In this document: piece after piece, positions 1 through 7,074 of the stretch
Position numbering within the stretch: position 1 is the first letter of the stretch
How the letters are laid out: each line of letters begins with the position of its first letter
Notes under the pieces: model-generated
Told to the model about the DNA's origin: nothing
The model's input: only the letters and a program-made list of their open reading frames with translations
The model's database searches: none
Origin: Porticoccaceae bacterium UBA2002
Lineage (GTDB): Bacteria; Pseudomonadota; Gammaproteobacteria; Pseudomonadales; Porticoccaceae
Direction: 5' to 3'
Length of the DNA: 12,875 bases
Assembly (NCBI GenBank): GCA_002334915.1
Contig: DDCQ01000045.1
Coordinates: forward strand, 1-12,875
Position numbers and translations under genes: made by a program

Positions 1-1
1 G

Positions 2-517
2 CTGGGTTACCAGGACGGACATATTATAGGCACCTCCATGGGTGGCATGATTGCCCAGATAGTAGCGGCCAAATACCCTCAGCGCACCCGCAGTCTGATC
101 TCAATTATGTCCACCACCGGGGCGCGTCATTTGCCACCACCTACCAGCCTGGCCGAGACCCGGCTGAGAAATCTTGCCGAAGGTGAAGCCGAGGAAGAGC
201 GCGAGGCGCGTATTCGCGAGCGAGGCTTCTACCCGGCGTCCATGCCTCGACATTTGATGGCAGTATTTAAGGTGGGTGATCGCTCTGCCGAGGTGGCGAC
301 CATTAGAGCTGAGACGCTGGTAATGCATGGAGTGGACGATGGACTTATTCCGCCCGCCCATGGTGAGCACACAGCTGAGCTAATTAAAGGCTCAAAATAT
401 GTGCTCCTACAAGGCATGGGCCATAACCTTCCGGCTGCGGTAATACCGGAGTTAATCTCCAATATGACTCGCCATATCAATAGCGTCGAGGCGGCCAGGG
501 GCGCTGCTGGTTCTTAG
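2..517 (+). CDS. alpha/beta hydrolase, 3' part (5' end outside window)
   Basis: The reading frame is open from base 2 and gives 171 visible residues; the start codon lies upstream of the window. The nucleophile elbow GTSMGG is at visible residues 10-15 (Ser12). The catalytic acid lies in HGVDDGLIP (Asp about 113) and the catalytic His in QGMGHNLP (His141), so a complete Ser-Asp-His triad is visible. The segments after the elbow (IMSTTG, GMGHNLP) resemble the RdmC/aclacinomycin methylesterase-like branch of alpha/beta hydrolases, usually about 290-320 residues long. A hydrolase acting on an ester or related bond is therefore likely, but the substrate cannot be told. No signal peptide can be judged because the N-terminus is missing. 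The stop codon overlaps the stop of the convergent aminopeptidase gene. Confidence 0.88.
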   Translation: MGYQDGHIIGTSMGGMIAQIVAAKYPQRTRSLISIMSTTGARHLPPPTSLAETRLRNLAEGEAEEEREARIRERGFYPASMPRHLMAVFKVGDRSAEVATIRAETLVMHGVDDGLIPPAHGEHTAELIKGSKYVLLQGMGHNLPAAVIPELISNMTRHINSVEAARGAAGS

Positions 518-3174
518 TTGTCGACCAGTAATGCCAGCGCTTTAATACAGCGCTCCATGGTTTGATGTTTGGCTTTTACCGCCTTGAGAATCTGTGGTTT
601 CATGCTGCTGTAATCGTCTACCAGGCTGGCGAGCCGCCTTTCACTTTGCGCTGTACACTGAGCTGGCAACATGCTGCTGGCAAAGGACCGGGTTAAACCC
701 AGATCAGTGCCTGCGTTTAGTACAGGTATCTGGGCCAGTATCTGGGCATTAAAAGGCTGCTTGAGGCTGGCCTGCTCGGCGGGGAAAAGTCCCGCCATAA
801 TATAGCGCAGCGTCGACAGTTTTAACTTATCTGGGTTATCTATCAGTACCGCAAACCACTGAGCTTTTACCTCTGGGTGCGGGCGCAACGCCTCTGAATA
901 GATAGCGTACTTAACCCCCGTATCTGAATTATCGCGCAGCTTTTCAGCCTTGAGTCGGGATACATAGTCTCCGTGCTGATAGCGATTTAAAGCGGCCACA
1001 ATCTCCCAGCGTTTATCCTGGTCAATGGTGAGGTCGCTAAAGGTCTTTTCGCCATCCAGAATTTTCTGCAGATTGTTGAGGTGCACTGGGCTTTTACTTA
1101 AATCTACGTAGTTGCTGTACCAGTATTTCTGCATATCCGAACCCGCCTGGGCATTGCTGAGCAGCTGCCAATGCAGATTTTCGACCTGGGCATAGGTTGC
1201 GCTGTAATCCTTAATCTTTAAGCGGGTTGCCGTCGACAGATAGTCCAGGGATTTAAGCAGTCCGCCGCCAATAGCTCGAGCCACATTAAGGTCGGTCTCG
1301 TCGCCAATATTGGCTAGGGCAAATTCCACAAAAGTCGCAGCACTCAGCTTGGCATCACTGACACTGTCAATCAGACTCTGCCATAGCATCAGGCGCATCA
1401 TGCTGCTATCCACAGCATTGATCGACTGCTTGGCGACCGCCAGAGAGTTTTTGTCCAGATCTACTTTGACATAGCCCCAGTCCTCTTCGTTGGGATACAC
1501 CAAATCTGGACAACTGATACCCACCACCTCAGGCACATCGGTAGTGGCGCCACTGTAGGTCACAGGCAGGGCACTGGTTCTGGATAGCCCGCTCTCAGAG
1601 AGAGTATAAAAACCAATCTGCACTCGCTGCTCCCGCAAAGTGGGGAAACCTTCAGGCGCTGTCTGATGAATACGCAATTGACTGAGCCTGTTATCCGCAC
1701 AGTGATAATCGACCCTGATAGTATTTAGGCCCGCCTGATAGAGCCAATCCTGAGTCCACTGGGTCAGGTCTATATCGGCTGCCTTGCCCAGCTCGCCAAC
1801 AAAGTCATCCAGATCGGTATTTTTATAGGAGAATTTTTTTAGATAATTACTCACGCCAACACGAAAGTTTTCTTCTCCAAGATAGTAGGGTAGCTGTTTT
1901 AGAACCGAGGCTCCCTTGCCATAAGTTATGCCATCAAAGTTAGTCATGGCCTCGCCGGTGGAGGCGACGGCTAACTCTATGGGGTGAGTATTAACCGAGT
2001 CGTCAGTGCGATAGGCCCACTGTTTAGTGCGAGAGTAAAACACCTCCCAGACCTTATCAAAATCACTGGCCTTGGACAGTGCCAGATTAGCCATATAGGT
2101 GGCAAAGCTCTCATTCAGCCACAGGCCATTCCACCAGCGCATGGTCACCAGATCACCAAACCACATATGGGCCATCTCATGGGCGATCACATTAGCCAGG
2201 CGCATTTTTGCCAATGTGGATTTCTCGCTTTTGGCAATATAGGCCTCGTTAAAAGTCACAGCGCCAACATTTTCCATAGCGCCGGCATTAAAGTCAGGAA
2301 CAATAATCTGATCATACTTTCCGAACGGGTAGCGGATACCAAAGTAGTCGTTAAAAAAAGCAAAGCTCTGTTTGGTGGGGATAAACCATTCATCAGTTTT
2401 AACATACTGAGCCAGGCTTTGGCGGGCAAAAAGACGCAGGGGAATATCTTCGAATTGGTCTTCCCAGACAGCATAATTGCCCGCATGCAGTGAAAATATA
2501 TAGGACGAGAAAACCGCTGATGTGGGAAAGGTCCAGTGATTTTTATCTCCCAGCTGCTCGATGCTGGTCTCACGGGTGGCGCTGATCACCTGCCAGTCTC
2601 TGGGTGCGCTTACCTTTAGGGTATAGCTGGCCTTTAGATCTGGCTGATCAAAGTGAGGAAACAGACGGTTGGCATCATAGGGTTCGAAGTCAGTAAAGAG
2701 ATAGATATCGCCATTTTCCGGATCTATAAATCGGTGCAGTCCGGAGCCATCAGTTGAATAGGGGTGGCTGTAGCTAATCACCAGCGTATTGCGACCCGCT
2801 GAAAGCTCAGTGGCGGGGATGCTGATAAACCACTGATCATAGCTAAAGACAACAGGCTTGCCGTTTTTGGTAATGGATTGAATGTCGCCCTGACTTAAAT
2901 CTATGGTCAGATCATCCCGATTGCCAGCCGCTAAATCAAAACTGATCTCAGTAACTCCGGAAAAAGATTCAGACTGCTTATCCAGATTAAATTGCAAACC
3001 ATAGCTGATATTGCTGAGTTGCTCAGCGCGCAGCTCGGCGGCATCCGCATATAAAAACTCACTGATTTGACGAGGCTCGCTGGCGGTTAATGGGCTGTTA
3101 TCACAGCCAGTTAGAGCCAGACAGGCAATAATAGCGCCCAGCCATAGTCGAGATTGGGAGTATATGATCTTCAT
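514..3174 (-). CDS. M1-family zinc metallo-aminopeptidase, lipoprotein
   Basis: This 886-residue protein would remove N-terminal amino acids from peptides in the periplasm. The N-terminus is a lipoprotein signal: basic start, hydrophobic stretch, then lipobox LTGC with the lipidated Cys at 24. Asp25 follows the Cys, which in E. coli favours retention in the inner membrane. The M1 exopeptidase motif GAMEN is at 298-302. The zinc site is HEMAH at 332-336 with the third ligand Glu355 in LWLNESFA, which is the exact HExxH-18-E spacing. Tyr418 in FDGITYGKG is the likely transition-state Tyr. Order: N-terminal beta domain (about 45-235), thermolysin-like catalytic domain (about 235-465), a beta linker, and an ERAP1-like helical C-terminal domain. 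The length is normal for PepN/ERAP-type enzymes. The start ATG has an AGGTG ribosome site about 4 bases upstream. The gene lies 87 bases downstream of trhO on the same strand. Confidence 0.95.
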   Translation of the reverse strand: MKIIYSQSRLWLGAIIACLALTGCDNSPLTASEPRQISEFLYADAAELRAEQLSNISYGLQFNLDKQSESFSGVTEISFDLAAGNRDDLTIDLSQGDIQSITKNGKPVVFSYDQWFISIPATELSAGRNTLVISYSHPYSTDGSGLHRFIDPENGDIYLFTDFEPYDANRLFPHFDQPDLKASYTLKVSAPRDWQVISATRETSIEQLGDKNHWTFPTSAVFSSYIFSLHAGNYAVWEDQFEDIPLRLFARQSLAQYVKTDEWFIPTKQSFAFFNDYFGIRYPFGKYDQIIVPDFNAGAMENVGAVTFNEAYIAKSEKSTLAKMRLANVIAHEMAHMWFGDLVTMRWWNGLWLNESFATYMANLALSKASDFDKVWEVFYSRTKQWAYRTDDSVNTHPIELAVASTGEAMTNFDGITYGKGASVLKQLPYYLGEENFRVGVSNYLKKFSYKNTDLDDFVGELGKAADIDLTQWTQDWLYQAGLNTIRVDYHCADNRLSQLRIHQTAPEGFPTLREQRVQIGFYTLSESGLSRTSALPVTYSGATTDVPEVVGISCPDLVYPNEEDWGYVKVDLDKNSLAVAKQSINAVDSSMMRLMLWQSLIDSVSDAKLSAATFVEFALANIGDETDLNVARAIGGGLLKSLDYLSTATRLKIKDYSATYAQVENLHWQLLSNAQAGSDMQKYWYSNYVDLSKSPVHLNNLQKILDGEKTFSDLTIDQDKRWEIVAALNRYQHGDYVSRLKAEKLRDNSDTGVKYAIYSEALRPHPEVKAQWFAVLIDNPDKLKLSTLRYIMAGLFPAEQASLKQPFNAQILAQIPVLNAGTDLGLTRSFASSMLPAQCTAQSERRLASLVDDYSSMKPQILKAVKAKHQTMERCIKALALLVDN

Positions 3175-3204
3175 TCTGCACCTATGAGTTTTATTATTTA
3201 AGAT

Positions 3205-3232
3205 GGGCCACTGGCGCAGGCCAGGCAGGCCC
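3205..3232. other. strong GC hairpin between trhO and the aminopeptidase gene
   Basis: On the plus strand GGGCC (3205-3209) and GGCCC (3228-3232) enclose a second perfect stem, CTGGC (3211-3215) with GCCAG (3220-3224), and a 4-base loop. No run of T follows on the minus strand, so it is not a canonical terminator for trhO. It could be a terminator without a U-tract, a processing or attenuation site, or a stable 5' leader structure of the aminopeptidase mRNA. Confidence 0.5.
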
Positions 3233-3235
3233 TGA

Positions 3236-3241
3236 ATTATA
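3236..3241 (-). promoter_or_regulatory. candidate -10 box for the aminopeptidase gene
   Basis: On the minus strand this is a perfect TATAAT, about 62 bases upstream of the aminopeptidase start. No good -35 hexamer sits 16-18 bases further upstream. If used, the hairpin at 3205-3232 would lie at the 5' end of the transcript. Readthrough from trhO is the alternative. Confidence 0.3.
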
Positions 3242-3261
3242 TTTGTAAAGCTTATCCTTAT

Positions 3262-4242
3262 CTATCGTCCGTGCTGGTCTTTTTTGCGTGCTTTTTTCTC
3301 CGCTCGCCGGCGCTCTGTATCTTGCACTGCCGCACTGCCTATATGTTCCTCTCCTCTGGCTTTAGCCAGTTTTACCTGTTTTTGGCGCTGGGCGAAGCGC
3401 TGTCTCTGTTCGTCAGTCACCTTGCCATAGCAGTGGTGGCAGGAGAGCCCCTCCTGATAGCTGTCTAATGTTTTCTCCTGTTCGGTAATCGGCATGCGAC
3501 AGGCATGGCACTGGTCATAAGAGCCACGTTTAAGGTCATGATCCACAGCTACACGATTATCAAACACAAAGCATTCTCCCTGCCATAATGTCTGATCCTT
3601 GGGTACCTCTTCAAGATATCTAAGAATGCCGCCCTCAAGATGATACACCTCATCAAAGCCTTGCTCTTTCAAATAGGCGGTAGATTTTTCGCAGCGGATA
3701 CCGCCGGTGCAAAACATGGCAATTTTCTTGGTCTTGGTGCGATCGATATTTTTATTGGCCCAGTCGGGAAATTCCCGAAAGCTGGTGGTCTTGGGATCTA
3801 GCGCATTCTTAAAGGTGCCAATCTCTACCTCATAGTCATTGCGAGTATCGACCACCAACACCTCCGGGTCAGAGATTAGATCATTCCAGTCCTTGGGTTT
3901 TACATAGGTACCCACCACCTGTTTTGGATCAATGCCTTCAACGCCCATGGTAACAATTTCTTTTTTCAGTTTGACCTTGGTGCGGTAGAAAGGGATTTCA
4001 TTATCCAGGGATTCTTTGGTATCTATATTCTCAAGACCAGGCTGTTTATCAAGCCAATCAAGCACGGCATCTACGCCCGCCCTGGTGGACGAAATAGTAC
4101 CGTTAATGCCCTCGGCAGCCAGCAGAAGGGTTCCGTAGACCTGATTGTCGGTCATCACTTTTAGCAGAGGGTGACGAATAGAGCCATAGTTGGGTAGCGC
4201 GACAAATTTATACAGCGCGCAGGTGACGTACTGAGTGGGCAT
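3262..4242 (-). CDS. trhO: tRNA uridine(34) 5-hydroxylase TrhO (YceA, rhodanese domain)
   Basis: TrhO carries out the O2-dependent hydroxylation of U34 in tRNA to 5-hydroxyuridine, the first step towards cmo5U/mcmo5U wobble modification. The 326-residue product has the N-terminal ferredoxin-like UPF0176 domain ([23 protein letters not shown] at 41-50). A rhodanese domain follows (about 110-220), with VVDTRNDYE and the active-site loop CTGGIRC at 178-184; Cys178 is the catalytic Cys in this family. A C-terminal four-Cys cluster (CxxC at 245/248 and CHHC at 268/271) and a basic tail end the protein. I chose the ATG at 4242 because an AGGA ribosome site lies 6 bases upstream and it matches the family N-terminus. 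A longer frame from a TTG at 4269 would add nine residues without support. Length is close to the E. coli protein (about 350). Confidence 0.95.
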   Translation of the reverse strand: MPTQYVTCALYKFVALPNYGSIRHPLLKVMTDNQVYGTLLLAAEGINGTISSTRAGVDAVLDWLDKQPGLENIDTKESLDNEIPFYRTKVKLKKEIVTMGVEGIDPKQVVGTYVKPKDWNDLISDPEVLVVDTRNDYEVEIGTFKNALDPKTTSFREFPDWANKNIDRTKTKKIAMFCTGGIRCEKSTAYLKEQGFDEVYHLEGGILRYLEEVPKDQTLWQGECFVFDNRVAVDHDLKRGSYDQCHACRMPITEQEKTLDSYQEGLSCHHCYGKVTDEQRQRFAQRQKQVKLAKARGEEHIGSAAVQDTERRRAEKKARKKDQHGR

Positions 4243-4265
4243 AGTAAATCCTGGTGTTCGGCTAA

Positions 4266-4311
4266 CCAAATCGTAAATTTGGCGCAGTTAAGTCCAGCAA
4301 GTAGTATAACA
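4266..4311 (-). promoter_or_regulatory. trhO extended -10 promoter and leader inverted repeat
   Basis: On the minus strand TGT-TATACT (4311-4303) is an extended -10 element (TGn plus a TATAAT-like box). No strong -35 is visible, as is usual for extended -10 promoters. Between it and the start codon lies a perfect inverted repeat, CCAAAT (4266-4271) and ATTTGG (4277-4282) with a 5-base spacer, which would form a small hairpin in the 5' leader or serve as an operator. Confidence 0.45.
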
Positions 4312-4389
4312 AATGCCTCAGGATATAAGCCACATGCCGGCCTTGAGAGAAATGCAGTGCTATAGATTTTTGGGTCTTAGTGCCGGAGT

Positions 4390-4420
4390 TATCTTACTAA
4401 TTGGTTGATGCTGTAAGATA
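4390..4420 (+). promoter_or_regulatory. 8-bp inverted repeat upstream of the glycohydrolase lipoprotein gene
   Basis: TATCTTAC (4390-4397) and GTAAGATA (4413-4420) are perfect reverse complements 15 bases apart. They lie 67-98 bases before the likely start at 4488, in the divergent region shared with trhO. The right arm contains TAAGAT, which could act as a -10 box, so the repeat may be an operator overlapping the promoter or a leader hairpin. Confidence 0.35.
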
Positions 4421-4487
4421 GGATGACCCGTGAGCCAGCATGCGGGAAGGTCACTACAAACTAAAATATCTAAGAAGAGCGGCGGTA

Positions 4488-5825
4488 ATGGACAGCGACA
4501 AAAAGAAATATCTGCTGATAATGTTAATGCTGTTTATCAGCTCTTGTAACAGTGGCCAACAGAAACTACTGGTAATCTCCAAGACAGACTATGCCCAGCA
4601 GCTGCAGGGTTTTTGGCTGGGGCAGAATATAGCCAACTGGACTGGGCTGATTACCGAGATGGATAAAATCGGTACAGCAGAGACTATGCCATTTTATACA
4701 GACGCTGACTGGGGTGGGCCAGATCAGAAAGCCTACTGGGGCGAATATGTTCCCCATGCCAAAACCATTGATTTTTACTTTGAGCCTGAGAGTCAGCCCT
4801 GGGGTTCAGATGATGATACAGATATAGAGTATATGTACTCCTATCTTCATCATCAGCACAGTACCGGCAAGCTGAGTGCCGAGCAGATTCGCGATGGCTG
4901 GTTAAAACATATCTACTCGGAAACGGATGCGCCAATATTTAAAAAGTTTCCCGACTCTCCGGGACAGGTGGAAAACTTTCTCTGGGTCTCCAATGAGCGA
5001 GCCAGGCAATTAATGGAGCAGGGCATGCTGCCACCCCAGACCAGCCTGCCGGCCAATAATCCAACATCATCTATGATCGACGCTCAGCTAACCACTGAGA
5101 TATTTGGGTTATTCGCACCGGGCAGACCAGATATTGCCCTGCAAATTGCCGAGCTGCCCATTCGCACCACGGCTCACAATGAAGCTTATCTGGTAGCTCA
5201 GTTCTATGTGGTGATGCACAGCCTGGCATCAGCGGTAGACCCCGCTAAAAGTCTTCAGCAGCAGACTCAATGGCTGGCACAGCAGGCCAGCCTTATACTG
5301 CCAAAGGATTCTTCAGCTTATCGCATTTATCAGTTTGTTCTGGCCCAGTATCAGGCTCACCCCGACCATTGGGAGCAGACTAGAGATGCTATTTACCAGC
5401 GTTACCAACTTGAGAGAGCTGATGGCTATGTCTACGCTGAGCCCTTTGACGCACTGATTAATTTTGCAGCCAGTCTGGTCAGCCTGTTCCATGGTCAGGG
5501 CGATATAGTCAGAACCATACAGATAGGCAGCCTGGCGGGCTGGGACTCTGATAACCCCACGGCCACCTGGGGTGGGCTATTGGGTTTTATGCTGGGTATC
5601 GAGGGGGTTAAACAGGCCTTTGAGTTGCAGCAGGTTTCTACCAGCTACTGGATACATCGCACCAGACGCAATTTCCCCGACCATACAGAGCAACAGCCGG
5701 GGGAAGATAACTTTGCCAATATGGCGCAGCGCGATCTCGCAACCATTGACCTGGTAGTGACCGAGCTAATGCTGGGGTCGGGCAGAGATTCAGATAATAG
5801 CTGGGTTATTCCAGTCAAGAAATAA
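4488..5825 (+). CDS. exported ADP-ribosylglycohydrolase-fold lipoprotein
   Basis: This 445-residue protein is of the ADP-ribosylglycohydrolase (ARH/DraG) superfamily; members cleave ADP-ribose or related N-/O-glycosidic bonds using a dinuclear Mg or Mn site. The first metal motif is GSDDDTD, with the DDDT at 108-111. The second is GWDSDNPTATWGGLLG, with Asp353 and Asp355. The third metal position, usually Thr (DTDT), is Asn356; I recall the branch with WDTDCN-type motifs as varying at the same place. The N-terminus is a lipoprotein signal: MDSDKKKY, a hydrophobic run, then ISSC with Cys20. Asn21 follows, which does not clearly signal inner-membrane retention. I chose the ATG at 4488 because it puts the charged n-region next to the hydrophobic core; an in-frame ATG at 4440 would add 16 residues and lacks a ribosome site. 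An exported ARH protein cannot act on cytosolic ADP-ribosylated proteins, so the substrate is open: exogenous ADP-ribosyl groups or a glycan or nucleoside are both possible. Confidence 0.82.
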   Translation: MDSDKKKYLLIMLMLFISSCNSGQQKLLVISKTDYAQQLQGFWLGQNIANWTGLITEMDKIGTAETMPFYTDADWGGPDQKAYWGEYVPHAKTIDFYFEPESQPWGSDDDTDIEYMYSYLHHQHSTGKLSAEQIRDGWLKHIYSETDAPIFKKFPDSPGQVENFLWVSNERARQLMEQGMLPPQTSLPANNPTSSMIDAQLTTEIFGLFAPGRPDIALQIAELPIRTTAHNEAYLVAQFYVVMHSLASAVDPAKSLQQQTQWLAQQASLILPKDSSAYRIYQFVLAQYQAHPDHWEQTRDAIYQRYQLERADGYVYAEPFDALINFAASLVSLFHGQGDIVRTIQIGSLAGWDSDNPTATWGGLLGFMLGIEGVKQAFELQQVSTSYWIHRTRRNFPDHTEQQPGEDNFANMAQRDLATIDLVVTELMLGSGRDSDNSWVIPVKK

Positions 5826-5840
5826 GTCAAAAACGACATT

Positions 5841-5890
5841 TTTTTGTACAAAAATACCAGCCTGTCAAAAGGTTATTTTTGCGGTGCAAA
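5841..5890 (+). promoter_or_regulatory. palindrome-dense AT-rich control region upstream of the two-oxygenase pair
   Basis: Three symmetric elements are packed here. TTTTTGTACAAAAA (5841-5854) is a perfect 14-bp palindrome. CAAAAATACC (5849-5858) pairs with GGTTATTTTTG (5871-5881) around one bulged T, giving a 10-bp hairpin. TTTGC-GGT-GCAAA (5878-5890) is a perfect 5-bp inverted repeat. TATGCT (5894-5899) is a possible -10 box, without a convincing -35. The region could hold an operator, a weak AT-rich terminator of the upstream gene, or both. Confidence 0.4.
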
Positions 5891-5946
5891 TTTTATGCTA
5901 ATTTCGCCCAAATTTGATTGTTAAACCTTTTGCAGAGGGCCTGCTT

Positions 5947-7074
5947 GTGGAGGCTAAGTTAGATTCTGACGTTATTCAGGTAACCGCCGATTCGGTGAAT
6001 ATCCACCATCCGGATGGCACACAAACTATGCTGCCCCACCTGTGGCTGCGGGACAACTGTCCCTGCGATCAGTGTCGGGTGGTTGAGACTCAGGAAAAGC
6101 GGTTTATTCTCAGCACAGTGGACGCGGATATAGCACCCACAGAGGTCAGTCTGGATAGCCATCAACTGGGTATTATCTGGCCAGATAACCATAGAACTCA
6201 ATTTCCCCTCAGTATTATTGATCAGCTGCTGATCCCCGAGCCAAAGCACTCGCAACCCTGGCCGCAGAATTTTATCCCGCACAGCTTTGACTGGTTGTTA
6301 TTTTTAACCGACAACCAGACCACAGTGGCGGCGCTTACCCAGTTTATGCAGCAGGGCGTGATTGTACTCAGTGGGGCGCCGACCCAGAGTGAAAGTCTGG
6401 AGTTGCTGGCACCTGTGTTGGGGCCTATCCGCGAAGTTCTATTCGACCGTATTCACAATGTATCTGTCACCGGCCATGTCTACAATATCGCCCATACCTC
6501 TCTGGGCCTGCCGCCCCACAATGACTTTGCCAGCTATAGTTTTCCGCCCTCGGTGCAAGCACTGCATATGCTGCAGAATGAAGTCCCAGGGGGAGAGTCT
6601 ATTGTGGTTGATGGCTGGGCCATTCTGGAGCAGCTGCGCCTGGATCATCCTGAGTACTTTGAGATTCTCTGCCAGTTTCCTGTGCCATTTCGAGAGTTTG
6701 ATGAGGACAATGAAACCTATGCCGTAGAGCCCATGGTGCGCTGTGATACTGATGGCAATATCCAGAGTCTAAGGTTTTCCAATCAGCTGATGCAGATGAT
6801 GAACCCTATGCAGCAGGGGATAAAACAATTCTATCGCGCTTACCGCGAGCTCTGTGTCAGAATCATGCACAGGCAGTCAGATGCCAGAGCCACATTCAGG
6901 CTCCAGGGAGGGCAGCTGCTGCTGGTAGCGGCGCACCGGGTGTTGCATGCCCGGGAGTCATTTCAGCCAGTGGGCGCCCGTCACTTGCAAGATGCCTATT
7001 TTGAGCTGGATAATATTGCCAATAAATTACGCCAGTTACAGGCTTTAGAGCGAGATGCGCAAAATGTCAGATAA
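5947..7074 (+). CDS. gamma-butyrobetaine hydroxylase-like Fe(II)/2-oxoglutarate dioxygenase (TmpA-like)
   Basis: This 375-residue cytosolic oxygenase has the two-domain build of gamma-butyrobetaine hydroxylase. The N-terminal zinc domain has WLRDNCPCDQC with Cys38, Cys40 and Cys43, plus His82 in DNHR. In the TauD-like double-stranded beta-helix, HND gives Fe ligands His191 and Asp193. RVLH supplies the distal His334, and GARHLQ the 2-oxoglutarate Arg345. I chose the GTG at 5947: AGAGGG lies 7 bases upstream, and the N-terminus then aligns with the family, the zinc ligands even keeping human BBOX1 numbering as I recall it. A TTG at 5914 would add 11 residues without a ribosome site. The next gene encodes an HD-domain diiron protein overlapping by 20 bases. 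This matches TmpA/TmpB, where TmpA hydroxylates 2-(trimethylammonio)ethylphosphonate at C1. Gamma-butyrobetaine or another betaine or phosphonate remains possible, because pocket residues differ from BBOX1. Confidence 0.85.
   Translation: MEAKLDSDVIQVTADSVNIHHPDGTQTMLPHLWLRDNCPCDQCRVVETQEKRFILSTVDADIAPTEVSLDSHQLGIIWPDNHRTQFPLSIIDQLLIPEPKHSQPWPQNFIPHSFDWLLFLTDNQTTVAALTQFMQQGVIVLSGAPTQSESLELLAPVLGPIREVLFDRIHNVSVTGHVYNIAHTSLGLPPHNDFASYSFPPSVQALHMLQNEVPGGESIVVDGWAILEQLRLDHPEYFEILCQFPVPFREFDEDNETYAVEPMVRCDTDGNIQSLRFSNQLMQMMNPMQQGIKQFYRAYRELCVRIMHRQSDARATFRLQGGQLLLVAAHRVLHARESFQPVGARHLQDAYFELDNIANKLRQLQALERDAQNVR

Noticed and set aside
1984..2573. Long alternative frames on both strands inside the aminopeptidase gene.
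   Set aside because: They overlap the catalytic region of the M1 gene, which has all motifs intact; the products show no recognisable features or ribosome sites.
4243..4269. Longer trhO starting at a TTG (4269).
   Set aside because: The ATG at 4242 has AGGA at good spacing and matches the family N-terminus; the nine extra residues have no support.
6362..6727. A 121-residue plus-strand frame inside the dioxygenase gene.
   Set aside because: It is a shadow in another frame of a gene with complete zinc and iron ligands, and its Cys/Trp/Met-rich product resembles no family.
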